Shown piece after piece: positions 1 through 8,113 of a stretch of 48,074 nt of DNA. Positions within the stretch are counted from its first letter, which is position 1. Every line of letters starts with the position of its first letter. The position numbers and the translations under genes were made by a program. The DNA comes from Streptomyces yangpuensis (lineage in GTDB: Bacteria > Actinomycetota > Actinomycetes > Streptomycetales > Streptomycetaceae): NCBI RefSeq assembly GCF_001005295.1, contig NZ_LBMK01000005.1, forward strand, positions 251,002 to 299,075. Reading direction: 5' to 3'. The notes under the pieces are model-generated. The model saw only the letters and a program-made list of their open reading frames with translations. It had not been told where the DNA came from and ran no database searches.

Positions 1-22
1 CCGGCCCCGCCTCGGCCCGCCG

Positions 23-2539
23 TCAGAGCTTCTGCACCGGCGCGTAGCGCAGCAGCAGCCGCTTCGGCTTGTCGTCGCCGAAGTCGATGGTGGCCTGCGC
101 GTCCGCGCCCGCTCCCTTGACCTCCACGACGGTTCCGAGCCCGAACTGGTCGTGCGTGACCCGGTCCCCGACCGCCAGCGCGATGACGGGCTTGTCCGCG
201 GCCCGGCGCGTCGCGAACCCGGAGGGGCCCGACTTCGTGCGCGACGAGGACAGGAAGGCCTCGGGCGAGGTGCCGAACGAGGACCGTCCGCCGCCCGAGC
301 CCGATCCGTAGCCCGAACTGCGCATCGGGCCGGCCGGCTTCTGGGCCGCCCCCGTGCGCTTCCACTGCAGGTACTGGTCCGGGATCTCCTCCAGGAACCG
401 CGACGGCGGGTTGTACGAGGGGGTGCCCCACGCGCTGCGCATGCTGGACCGGGTCAGGTACAGCCGCTCGCGCGCCCGCGTGATGCCGACGTAGGCGAGG
501 CGGCGCTCCTCCTCCAGTTCCTTGGTCTGGCCCAGCGCGCGCATGTGCGGGAAGACCCCGTCCTCCATGCCCGTCAGGAAGACCACCGGGAACTCCAGGC
601 CCTTGGCGGTGTGCAGGGTCATCAGGGTGATGACGCCGGAGCCGTCCTCGTCCTCGTCGGGGATCTGGTCGGAGTCGGCGACGAGGGCGACCTGCTCCAG
701 GAACTCGGCGAGCGTGCCGGGGCCGGCGGGCGCCGCGCCCTCCGGCGCCTCGGCGGCCGCGGCCTCCCGCGCCTGCTCGAACTCCAGCGCCACGGCCGCC
801 AGTTCCTGGAGGTTCTCGATCCGCGTCTCGTCCTGCGGGTCGGTCGACGCCTGGAGTTCGGCGAGGTAGCCGGTGCGCTCCAGGACCGCCTCCAGCACCA
901 CCGCCGGACCGGCGCCCGAGTCGACGATCGTGCGGAGCTCCTCCATCAGCGCGTTGAACCGCTTGACCGCGTTGGTGGAGCGGGCCGCCATGCCGAAGGC
1001 CTCGTCGACGCGCCGCAGCGCCTGCGGGAAGGTGATCTTCTCGCGCAGCGCAAGTGCGTCGATCATGGCCTCGGCGCGCTCGCCGATGCCGCGCTTGGGG
1101 ACGTTCAGGATGCGGCGCAGCGGGACGTTGTCCTCCGGGTTCGCGAGGACGCGCAGGTACGCGAGGACGTCGCGGACCTCCTTGCGCTCGTAGAAGCGGA
1201 CGCCGCCGACGACCTTGTACGGCAGGCCGACCCGGATGAAGATCTCCTCGAACACGCGGGACTGGGCGTTGGTCCGGTAGAAGATCGCGACGTCGCCGGC
1301 CTTGGCGTCGCCGGCGTCGGTGAGCCGGTCGATCTCGTCGGCGACGAACTGCGCCTCGTCGTGCTCGGTGTCCGCGACGTAGCCGGTGATGACCGCGCCG
1401 CTGCCGGCCTCGGTCCACAGGTTCTTGGCGCGGCGGTTCTCGTTGCGCTCGATGACGGCGTTGGCGGCGGAGAGGATCGTCTGCGTGGAGCGGTAGTTCT
1501 GCTCGAGCAGGATCGTCGTCGCGTCCTTGTAGTCCTCCTCGAACTGGAGGATGTTGCGGATCGTCGCGCCGCGGAAGGCGTAGATCGACTGGTCGGCGTC
1601 ACCCACCACGCACAGCTCGGCCGGGGGCAGGTCCGGGTAGCCGGTGCCGACCAGCTCGCGCACGAGCGTGTACTGCGCGTGGTTGGTGTCCTGGTACTCG
1701 TCGACCAGGACGTGCCGGAAGCGGCGCCGGTAGTGCTCGGCGACGTCCGGGAAGGCCTGGAGCAGGTGCACCGTGGTCATGATGATGTCGTCGAAGTCGA
1801 GGGCGTTGGCCTCGCGCAGCCGCGCCTGGTACATCACGTACGCCTGGGCGAGCGTCTTCTCGAACCCGTCGGCGGCCTGGTCGGCGAAGGCTTCTTCGTC
1901 GATGAGCTCGTTCTTCAGGTTCGAGATCTTGGCGTTGAAGGCCTTCGGCGGAAACTTCTTCGGGTCCAGGTCGAGGTCCCGGCAGACGAGCGCCATCAGA
2001 CGCTTCGAGTCGGCCGCGTCGTAGATCGAGAACGAGGACGTGAAACCGAGCCGCTTGGACTCGCGGCGCAGTATGCGCACGCACGCACTGTGGAAGGTGG
2101 AGACCCACATGGCGTTCGCGCGCGGGCCGACGAGGCCCTCGACGCGCTCCTTCATCTCGCCGGCGGCCTTGTTGGTGAAGGTGATCGCCAGGATCTGGCC
2201 CGGGTGGACGTTCCGGGCGGCCAGCAGGTGGCCGATGCGGTGCGTGAGCACCCTGGTCTTGCCGGAGCCGGCGCCGGCCACGATGAGCAGCGGGGAGCCC
2301 GCGTGCACCACGGCCGCGGCCTGCTGCTCGTTCAGGCCGTCGAGGAGCGTCGCCGGGTCGATGACGGGCTTGGGGGCGCCGTCCCGGTAGTACGCGTCGC
2401 CGGTCATGGGCACGTCGAAGTGCCCGCCGAAGAGGTCGTCGGCGCCCGCCTCCGGGGCGGGGTACTCCTCGGGCGGCGGCGGGACCTCGTCGGAGGGGGT
2501 GAGGTCCGCCAGGAAGCTGTCGTCAAAGAGGCTGCTCAT
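23..2539 (-). CDS. pcrA: ATP-dependent DNA helicase PcrA/UvrD (superfamily 1)
   Basis: An 838-residue SF1A 3'-to-5' DNA helicase that unwinds DNA in repair and removes recombination intermediates. Seen directly: Walker A AGAGSGKT at about residues 88-95, Walker B/DEXX-box VDEYQDTN at 279-286, the QNYRST motif III/IV region, HTAKGLEFPVVFL (motif V) and a TRARERLYL motif VI. The C-terminus (about 790-838) has the Tudor-like VGDRVTHDQFGLGTV segment typical of PcrA, which contacts RNA polymerase in studied homologues. The N-terminal 60 or so residues are acidic and Pro-rich and precede the helicase core. The length is normal for actinobacteria. Its start overlaps the end of the upstream ArsR-type gene by 17 bases, so the two may be co-transcribed. 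Confidence 0.96.
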   Translation of the reverse strand: MSSLFDDSFLADLTPSDEVPPPPEEYPAPEAGADDLFGGHFDVPMTGDAYYRDGAPKPVIDPATLLDGLNEQQAAAVVHAGSPLLIVAGAGSGKTRVLTHRIGHLLAARNVHPGQILAITFTNKAAGEMKERVEGLVGPRANAMWVSTFHSACVRILRRESKRLGFTSSFSIYDAADSKRLMALVCRDLDLDPKKFPPKAFNAKISNLKNELIDEEAFADQAADGFEKTLAQAYVMYQARLREANALDFDDIIMTTVHLLQAFPDVAEHYRRRFRHVLVDEYQDTNHAQYTLVRELVGTGYPDLPPAELCVVGDADQSIYAFRGATIRNILQFEEDYKDATTILLEQNYRSTQTILSAANAVIERNENRRAKNLWTEAGSGAVITGYVADTEHDEAQFVADEIDRLTDAGDAKAGDVAIFYRTNAQSRVFEEIFIRVGLPYKVVGGVRFYERKEVRDVLAYLRVLANPEDNVPLRRILNVPKRGIGERAEAMIDALALREKITFPQALRRVDEAFGMAARSTNAVKRFNALMEELRTIVDSGAGPAVVLEAVLERTGYLAELQASTDPQDETRIENLQELAAVALEFEQAREAAAAEAPEGAAPAGPGTLAEFLEQVALVADSDQIPDEDEDGSGVITLMTLHTAKGLEFPVVFLTGMEDGVFPHMRALGQTKELEEERRLAYVGITRARERLYLTRSSMRSAWGTPSYNPPSRFLEEIPDQYLQWKRTGAAQKPAGPMRSSGYGSGSGGGRSSFGTSPEAFLSSSRTKSGPSGFATRRAADKPVIALAVGDRVTHDQFGLGTVVEVKGAGADAQATIDFGDDKPKRLLLRYAPVQKL

Positions 2540-2870
2540 CGCATTCCGAGTCTAGGGGGCGGGACCGACAGGCCAGCACGAGTTCCAGCAGCCCGGGGAA
2601 GCGGAGCTCCAGGTCGTCGCGGCGCAGCGCGAGGTAGAGCTTGCGGCCCTGGGGTCGCCGGCGGATGATCCCGCTCTCGCGCAGCGTCCTGAGGTGGTGC
2701 GTGACGCTCGACCGGGGCAGGCCGGGCACGACCTCACCGCAGAAGGCCTCCTTGCCGGAGGCGAGCCGGCGGACGATCTCCAGCCGGACGGGGTGCCCGA
2801 GCGCCGCCAGGACGCCGGCGAGCTCGATGCGGTCGACGGCGGGGTGGATCGGGTCGTCGGCGGCAGGCAT
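2523..2870 (-). CDS. ArsR-type winged-helix transcriptional regulator
   Basis: A 115-residue winged helix-turn-helix repressor. Seen: LAALGHPVRLEIVRRLASG, the first helices of an ArsR fold, followed by the recognition helix region PRSSVTHHLRTLRESGI and the wing RRRPQGRKLYLALR. No paired Cys/His metal site is obvious: there is one Cys near the first helix (EAFCGEV) and two near the C-terminus, so the signal is unknown. I chose the ATG at 2870; the frame stays open further upstream, but that extension reads across the divergent promoter and has poor coding character. The gene is divergent from the small membrane protein at 2950 with about 80 bp between starts, so that gene is the likeliest target. 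Downstream it overlaps pcrA by 17 bases. Confidence 0.85.
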   Translation of the reverse strand: MPAADDPIHPAVDRIELAGVLAALGHPVRLEIVRRLASGKEAFCGEVVPGLPRSSVTHHLRTLRESGIIRRRPQGRKLYLALRRDDLELRFPGLLELVLACRSRPLDSECDEQPL

Positions 2871-2949
2871 GCCCTCCACTGTACGCAGCTCTCGTACGGA
2901 CACCGACCCGCTTCCGGCGCCGTCCGTACGCCCCCGTACGCTCGCTGCC

Positions 2950-3303
2950 ATGGACGTACTCATCAGTGTCTTCGTCGGCCTGCACATCATCGGGATCGCG
3001 GCCCTTCTCGGCGGCTTCCTGACCCAGATGAAGGCGATGAGCGCGGGCACCGCCCGCTTCACGCCCGCCATGCTGCACGGTGCGCTCACCATGCTCGTCA
3101 CCGGCGTGCTCCTCGTCGGCTTCAACGAGATGGACGGCACGCCCGTCAACAACATCAAGGTCGGCGTGAAGCTCGCCCTCCTGTTCGTGATCCTCGCCCT
3201 CGTCTACGTCAAGCGCGACGAGGAGCACGTGGACAAGCCGCTGTTCGCCGCGGTCGGCGGACTGACCGTGATCAACATCTTCATCGCCCTTCTCTGGCAC
3301 TGA
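2950..3303 (+). CDS. small integral membrane protein
   Basis: A 117-residue protein with about four hydrophobic helices: ISVFVGLHIIGIAALLGGFL near residue 5, then segments around 40-60, 72-90 and 98-115. The helices are joined by short polar loops. No catalytic motif is visible. I recognise the type as a conserved actinobacterial integral membrane protein of unknown function. The start is the ATG in CTGCCATGGACG; the longer open frame upstream overlaps the divergent regulator and lacks coding signal. It is divergent from the ArsR-type gene, which probably controls it (inference). An NlpC/P60 hydrolase follows 143 bp downstream on the same strand with its own leader. Confidence 0.8.
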   Translation: MDVLISVFVGLHIIGIAALLGGFLTQMKAMSAGTARFTPAMLHGALTMLVTGVLLVGFNEMDGTPVNNIKVGVKLALLFVILALVYVKRDEEHVDKPLFAAVGGLTVINIFIALLWH

Positions 3304-3446
3304 CCCACACCGGAACGATCCGCTCCGGTCCTGTGCGGCCAGCTCCGGTCGCATCGGGGCACTTACGGTCATCACGTCATCCGCCCGTTACCCCGGGGTC
3401 TAGCGTCCTCCTCCAAGCACCGGCAGAGGAAGGACGTGAGGCCCTG

Positions 3447-4517
3447 GTGGCCAGTCATCGAAAGCCCAGGCAGCGCCCGCTCTCCGGCGGCTCGGTACGG
3501 ACCGCCGCCACCATCGCCCTCGCGGGCGCTGCCACCGCCACCGCCTTCGAAGGCACCTCCCAGGCCGCCCCCCGGCCCACCCCCGCCCAGGTCAAGACCG
3601 AGGTGGACCGGCTCTACGAGGAGGCCGAGGCGGCGAACGAGCGGTACAACGGGGCGAAGGAGCAGGCCGACGAGGCCGAACGGGCACTGACCGGCCTGCG
3701 GGACGAGGCCGCCCGCAAGACCGACCAGCTCAACACCGCCCGCAGCGCGCTCGGGTCGCTCGCCGCCTCCCAGTACCGCAGCGGCTCCCTGGGCACCGCC
3801 GCACAGCTCGCCCTCGCGGACGACCCGCAGGAGTACCTCACCCAGGCCTCCTTCATCTCCCGCGCCGGCCACCGCAACGCAGCCGGGATCACCGCGGTAC
3901 GCCGCAAGCTGGACGAGCTCGCGAAGCTGCGGGAGCGGGCCTCCGGGCGGCTCACCGACCTCCGTTCGCGGCGGGACGAACTCGCCGCCCACAAGACCGA
4001 GGCCGAGGAGAAGCTCGCCGCCGCCAAGCGGCTGCTGGACAGGCTGACCGCCGAGGAGCGCGCCGCCTACGAGGCCCAGTCGTCCGGCACCGTCTCCTCC
4101 GCGGCCGCACCCTCCGGGGCCGCGTCCGCCGGGCCCGTCGCCGCCGCGCCCCCGCCGCCCGCCGACGGCTCCCGGGCGGCCCGCGCCGTGGCCTTCGCGT
4201 ACGGGGCGATCGGCAAGCCCTACGTCTGGGGCGCGACGGGGCCCGGCTCCTTCGACTGCTCGGGACTGACCCAGGCGGCCTGGCGCTCGGCCGGGGTCTC
4301 GCTGCCCCGCACGACCTACACCCAGATCAACGCCGGCCGGCGCGTGTCCCGCGACCAGCTGGCCCCCGGCGACCTGGTGTTCTTCTACTCCGGGATCACG
4401 CACGTCGGGCTCTACGTCGGCAACGGCCAGATGATCCACGCCCCGCGCCCGGGATCGACGGTCCGGCTCGCGCCGGTCGACTCGATGCCCTGGGCCGGCG
4501 CCTCCCGCCCGGCCTGA
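3447..4517 (+). CDS. secreted NlpC/P60-family peptidoglycan endopeptidase
   Basis: A 356-residue exported cell-wall hydrolase that should cleave stem-peptide bonds in peptidoglycan. Seen: a basic N-terminus and hydrophobic stretch (about residues 18-38) as signal peptide; a long charged coiled-coil region (about 45-210, rich in Glu/Lys/Ala) as in RipA-like hydrolases; an Ala/Pro linker; and a C-terminal NlpC/P60 domain. The catalytic Cys271 lies in FDCSGL, His319 in SGITHVGLYVG, and the third polar position is probably His331 (MIHAP). I chose the GTG at 3447 because the AGAGGAAGGA Shine-Dalgarno-like stretch lies about 12 bases upstream and the product then begins with the basic n-region. The large frame upstream of it is spurious. 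In this family the coiled coil often holds the enzyme inactive until FtsEX-like partners act; that is family knowledge, not seen here. Confidence 0.92.
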   Translation: MASHRKPRQRPLSGGSVRTAATIALAGAATATAFEGTSQAAPRPTPAQVKTEVDRLYEEAEAANERYNGAKEQADEAERALTGLRDEAARKTDQLNTARSALGSLAASQYRSGSLGTAAQLALADDPQEYLTQASFISRAGHRNAAGITAVRRKLDELAKLRERASGRLTDLRSRRDELAAHKTEAEEKLAAAKRLLDRLTAEERAAYEAQSSGTVSSAAAPSGAASAGPVAAAPPPPADGSRAARAVAFAYGAIGKPYVWGATGPGSFDCSGLTQAAWRSAGVSLPRTTYTQINAGRRVSRDQLAPGDLVFFYSGITHVGLYVGNGQMIHAPRPGSTVRLAPVDSMPWAGASRPA

Positions 4518-4798
4518 GGCCCGGCCCGGCCCGGGCCGCGGTCCCGCCCGGCTGCCTGGCTGCCCGGCTGCCCGGCTCGCCCGGCCCGAGCCCCGGCCCG
4601 GTGTGCGGCCTCAGCCCTGCGCGCAGTACCCGCAGGTCCCGCGCCGGCGGAGGTAGTGGGCGAGGGTGGCGGCGCCCTTACCAGGCTCGCGGTGCGGCGG
4701 TGGCGGCAGCACATCGGCCGACCGGCAGAGATCGGCCGCCCCCCGACGGCCGCTCTCCCCCGATCGGCAGAGCCCGCCCGCCCGCGATCGGCAGACCC
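4518..4798. other. intergenic, low-complexity C/G-rich with short direct repeats
   Basis: This lies between two convergent genes. From 4518 to about 4605 it is a CCCGG/CTGCC-type low-complexity stretch that may serve as the transcription end for the hydrolase. The part near 4760-4796 has two copies of CGATCGGCAGA 24 bases apart (4761 and 4785) and a diverged ACCGGCAGAGATCGGCC nearby. A 33-codon minus-strand frame ending in CGYCAQG (4611-4712) has strong third-position GC in its second half but no ribosome-binding site; I do not call it a gene. Confidence 0.5.
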
Positions 4799-5905
4799 CT
4801 ACGGGGCCTTGACCACGCCGCTCAGCCAGCCGAAGGTCTGCGGCAGCTGCTTGGACCACGAGTCGAGGTTGTGGCCGCCGGTGACCTTCTCCGCGTGCAC
4901 GACGGTCGGCTGCTGCGCGAGCGCCTTGAGGTCCATGCCGGACAGGTAGCCGTCGTGCTCGGCCCCCGACAGCCACAGCGAGACCGCCGGCGGCGCCGGC
5001 TGGGCCTTGAGGACGTTCTTCAGGTTGTGCGTGACGCGCAGCTGCGGGTCCTGGGCGACCAGCGAGGAGGGTTCCTGGCCGGGGTCGTTGTAGCCGGACA
5101 GGGAGACGGCGGCGCTGTAGCGGTCGGGGTGGGCGATCGCCAGCTTGGCGGCGCAGTAGGCGCCGGCCGAGTAACCGGCCACGCCCCAGGTGCGGGCCTC
5201 GTCCGAGGCCCGGAAGTTGTCGACGACCATCTTGCGGACGTCGACGCTGAACCAGCTGTCCGCGTTGACCTTGCCGGGGAGGTTGGCGCAGCCGGTGTCG
5301 CCGTTGCCGACGAGCATGGCGCGCGGCGAGACGAGGATGAACGGCTGCACCTTGCCGCTCTTCATCAGCGGCTCCAGCACCTCGTGCGCCTTGAGCCCCT
5401 GGAACCAGGACTTGCCCGTTCCCGGGATGCCCGGGATCAGCTCGACGACCGGGAACTTCTTGTCCTTGAAGGCCGGGTCGTCGTACTGCGGCGGCAGCCA
5501 CACCAGGACGTCGCCCTTGACCCCGGAGATCTTGCCGTCGAGCTCGGTCTTCTGGACGCGGCCGCCGAGGCCCTCGACCGGCTGGAACGCCTGCTTGACC
5601 TTAGGGGCCTCTTCGACCTTCTTGCCGCCGAGGCCGTCCGGACCGAGGTCGGGGGCGGCGGTGACGTACTTGCCGGTGCCGAGCAGATCGCCCCACGAGT
5701 TGTAGAAGTGCTCGGCCCGGTTGACGGCCACGAACACCACGACGACGGCTGTGACCTGGGCGAACACCACCATCAGGGTGCGCAGGGCAGCGCGCACGAC
5801 GGCAGGGCCGCGCACCTTGCTCCACAAGGCCAGGGGAAGGATGACGGCGATCACGGTCAGTGCGATCACCGATACGAAGAAGGATGTACCGGTCAAGCTC
5901 ATCAC
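4799..5905 (-). CDS. membrane-anchored alpha/beta-hydrolase esterase (FrmB/Ag85-like family)
   Basis: A 368-residue putative esterase. Two N-terminal hydrophobic helices (about residues 8-27 and 42-62) place it in the membrane with the catalytic part outside. The catalytic region starts near 125 (SGVKGDVLVWLPPQYDD). The nucleophile elbow is GYSAG, with a plausible acid in SGAEHDGYLSG and a catalytic His in VTGGHNLDSW. This matches the esterase family that includes S-formylglutathione hydrolase-like and mycolyltransferase-like secreted enzymes; substrate cannot be inferred. The first two codons are both Met, so the start may be one codon later. It is followed on the same strand by nothing close and preceded by the two-component operon, from which a terminator hairpin separates it. 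Confidence 0.82.
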   Translation of the reverse strand: MMSLTGTSFFVSVIALTVIAVILPLALWSKVRGPAVVRAALRTLMVVFAQVTAVVVVFVAVNRAEHFYNSWGDLLGTGKYVTAAPDLGPDGLGGKKVEEAPKVKQAFQPVEGLGGRVQKTELDGKISGVKGDVLVWLPPQYDDPAFKDKKFPVVELIPGIPGTGKSWFQGLKAHEVLEPLMKSGKVQPFILVSPRAMLVGNGDTGCANLPGKVNADSWFSVDVRKMVVDNFRASDEARTWGVAGYSAGAYCAAKLAIAHPDRYSAAVSLSGYNDPGQEPSSLVAQDPQLRVTHNLKNVLKAQPAPPAVSLWLSGAEHDGYLSGMDLKALAQQPTVVHAEKVTGGHNLDSWSKQLPQTFGWLSGVVKAP

Positions 5906-5949
5906 GCCAGCCTAGAGTGCGGCCGGCGCGGCGCCGGTTGCCCATCCCG

Positions 5950-5974
5950 CCTGCGGTGTGGGTCACACCGCAGG
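5950..5974 (-). terminator. terminator hairpin of the two-component operon
   Basis: A perfect 11-bp inverted repeat (CCTGCGGTGTG with CACACCGCAGG) separated by GGT lies 17 bases past the stop codon of the response regulator. There is no U tract, as is common in Streptomyces. Confidence 0.6.
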
Positions 5975-5991
5975 CCGGGCGCCGTCCGGAG

Positions 5992-6690
5992 TCACACCAG
6001 GCGGCGGGCCGTCGCCCAACGGGTCAGCTCGTGCCGGTTGGAGAGCTGCAGTTTGCGCAGGACCGCCGAGACGTGCGACTCCACCGTCTTCACCGAGATG
6101 AAGAGCTGTTTGGCGATCTCCTTGTACGCGTACCCGCGCGCGATCAGCCGCAGCACCTCCCGCTCGCGCTGCGTGAGCCGGTCCAGGTCCTCGTCCACCG
6201 GCGGCGCGTCCGTCGAGGCGAACGCGTCGAGCACGAAGCCCGCCAGCCGCGGCGAGAACACCGCGTCCCCGTCCTGCACGCGGAAGACCGAGTCCACCAG
6301 GTCGGTGCCGGTGATGGTCTTGGTGACGTAGCCGCGCGCACCGCCGCGGATCACGCCGATGACGTCCTCGGCCGCGTCGGAGACCGACAGCGCCAGGAAC
6401 CGCACCGGGTTCTCGGCGGCCGCCATCAGCGGGGCGCAGCGCCGCAGCACCTCGACGCCGCCGCCACCGGGCAGGTGCACGTCGAGGAGGACCACCTCGG
6501 GCCGCGTGGCCGTGATGACGGTGACGGCCTGGTCGACGTCGGCGGCCTCGCCGACGACCTCCACCCCGGTCCGGTCGGTCTCGCCGATCTCGGCCTGCAC
6601 GCCCGTGCGGAACATCCTGTGGTCGTCGACGAGGACCACCCGGACCCTCCTGGTCGCCGCCACTGCTGCGTTCTCTCCGGCCTCGGTCAT
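5992..6690 (-). CDS. LuxR/NarL-family response regulator
   Basis: A 232-residue response regulator. The receiver (about residues 14-135) has the acidic pair in VVLVDDHRMF, the phospho-acceptor Asp in VVLLDVHLPG and the conserved Lys in GYVTKTITG. A LuxR-type HTH lies at about 165-225: LTQREREVLRLIARGYAYKEIAKQL then SVKTVESHVS. It should be phosphorylated by the kinase encoded immediately upstream. The start ATG at 6690 overlaps the kinase stop by four bases (ATGA), implying translational coupling. An unusual feature is the insertion of about 20 residues between the receiver and HTH (DAFASTDAPPVDEDLD), which resembles other actinobacterial cell-envelope regulators. Target genes probably include the divergent PspC/LiaF-like gene at 8114 (inference). 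Confidence 0.93.
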   Translation of the reverse strand: MTEAGENAAVAATRRVRVVLVDDHRMFRTGVQAEIGETDRTGVEVVGEAADVDQAVTVITATRPEVVLLDVHLPGGGGVEVLRRCAPLMAAAENPVRFLALSVSDAAEDVIGVIRGGARGYVTKTITGTDLVDSVFRVQDGDAVFSPRLAGFVLDAFASTDAPPVDEDLDRLTQREREVLRLIARGYAYKEIAKQLFISVKTVESHVSAVLRKLQLSNRHELTRWATARRLV

Positions 6691-7997
6691 GCCGTGTTCG
6701 CCGCCCTCTCCATCTCCAGCTCGACTTCCGTGCCGCCGTCGGGTGCGGACCGCAGCCGCGCGGTCCCGCCGTTGCGCTGCATCCGGCCGATGATCGATTC
6801 TCGTACGCCCATGCGGTCGTCGGGTACCGCGTCGATGTCGAAGCCCGGGCCGCGGTCCCGTACGGACACGAACACCGTCTGCCCCTCCACCTCCGCGTAC
6901 ACCTGCACCGGCCCGCCCTCGCCACCGTACTTGGCGGCGTTGACCATCGCCTCGCGCGCGGCCTGGATCTGTGCGCCCAGCTTCTCGTCGAGCGGGCAGT
7001 CGCCGACGACGACGACCTCGATGGGCACGCCGTGGTGGTCCTCTACCTCGGCCGCGGTCTTCTTCACGGCCTCGGCGAGGGTGGCCGGTTCCTCGGCCTC
7101 GTCCTTGCCGGTGCCCTCGGGCTTGTAGAGCCAGTTGCGCAGCTCGCGTTCCTGGGCCCGGGCGAGGCGGCGCACCTCGCCCACGTCCTCCGCGTTGCGC
7201 TGGATCAGGGTGAGGGTGTGCAGCACCGAGTCGTGCACGTGGGCGGCGACCTCGGCGCGCTCCTGCGCGCGGATGCGCATCAGCCGCTCCTCGGAGAGGT
7301 CCTGGGTCATCCGGATCAGCCAGGGGCCGGCGAGCAGGGCGACGCCGACGAGGACGGCGAGGGTGGCGGTGAGGACGTTGCCGAGCTGCGCGGCGGAGCC
7401 CCGTACGACGATGAAGACGGTGAGGCCAACGCCGACCAGGGCGACCCCGGCGAGCGCGCGGGCCGCCTGGAAGAGGCGCCCGTGCCGCCCGGCTGCGGTG
7501 GTCCAGTGGGCGCGGCGGGCGTTGTCGGCCTGCCGCCACACGAGGACCACACCGGCCCCGACCAGCAGCGTCGGCCAGACGTAGCGGCCGGACTCGCCGC
7601 CGACCTGGACCTTGGAGATGAAGATGCCCGCGCCGATGAGCAGGGCGATCAGTGCGGTGATCTGCCCGCGGTCGGGTTTGCGCAGGCGGCGGCTGCCGTC
7701 GGGGAGGGTCTCGAAGAAGGAGCGGTGCCCGGCGCGCCCGCCGACGCCGAGCGGCACGAACACCCAGAACGCGGCGTACAGCAGCACGCCCAGTCCGTCG
7801 CCCCACATGAAGAGGAGGAGGAACGCGAGGCGCACCCAGCCGACGGGCAGCCCGAGGTGCCCGGCCAGTCCGCGCGCGACACCGCCGAGCATCCGGCCGT
7901 CGGCGCTGCGGTAGAGCTTGCGCTGCGGCGGGTCCTCGGCGTCCGGGGCGTGCGGGGGGCGGGTGGCGGCGGCTACGGGCATGTCACCAAGGGTCAC
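6687..7997 (-). CDS. PspC-domain sensor histidine kinase (HisKA_3 type)
   Basis: A membrane sensor kinase of up to 436 residues. Seen in order: an N-terminal PspC domain (LYRSADGRMLGGVARGLAGH, then hydrophobic segments around residues 55-85), further hydrophobic helices at about 105-215, the HisKA_3 dimerisation helix with phospho-acceptor His in AAHVHDSVLHTL, and a HATPase domain with REAMVNAAKYGG (N box) and VRDRGPGFD (G1 box). Start choice is open: GTG at 7997 or ATG at 7982, neither with a good ribosome-binding site. The 3' end overlaps the regulator start by four bases. The PspC domain is shared with the divergent gene at 8114, so all three probably form one envelope-stress circuit. Confidence 0.92.
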   Translation of the reverse strand: MTLGDMPVAAATRPPHAPDAEDPPQRKLYRSADGRMLGGVARGLAGHLGLPVGWVRLAFLLLFMWGDGLGVLLYAAFWVFVPLGVGGRAGHRSFFETLPDGSRRLRKPDRGQITALIALLIGAGIFISKVQVGGESGRYVWPTLLVGAGVVLVWRQADNARRAHWTTAAGRHGRLFQAARALAGVALVGVGLTVFIVVRGSAAQLGNVLTATLAVLVGVALLAGPWLIRMTQDLSEERLMRIRAQERAEVAAHVHDSVLHTLTLIQRNAEDVGEVRRLARAQERELRNWLYKPEGTGKDEAEEPATLAEAVKKTAAEVEDHHGVPIEVVVVGDCPLDEKLGAQIQAAREAMVNAAKYGGEGGPVQVYAEVEGQTVFVSVRDRGPGFDIDAVPDDRMGVRESIIGRMQRNGGTARLRSAPDGGTEVELEMERAANTA

Positions 7998-8113
7998 ACG
8001 GCGGACCGGGGCCGGGCATCAGGGCATCCCCCCACTTCTGCCCGGGGGATATCAGGGTTGCGCCAGGGTAGGGCCGGATTCCGGGCGCCCCCGCCGGCCG
8101 TCACCATGGACGC

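Noticed and set aside
152..2668. 838-codon open frame on the plus strand antisense to pcrA
   Set aside because: It is the mirror of the helicase in a GC-rich genome; the minus-strand reading has all helicase motifs and correct codon bias.
3447..4517. c-di-AMP (ydaO-type) riboswitch upstream of the NlpC/P60 gene
   Set aside because: Many Streptomyces wall hydrolases have one, but the 143-bp leader here lacks the conserved GGGUGAA-like and CCCGACAGCUAACCUCG-like segments.
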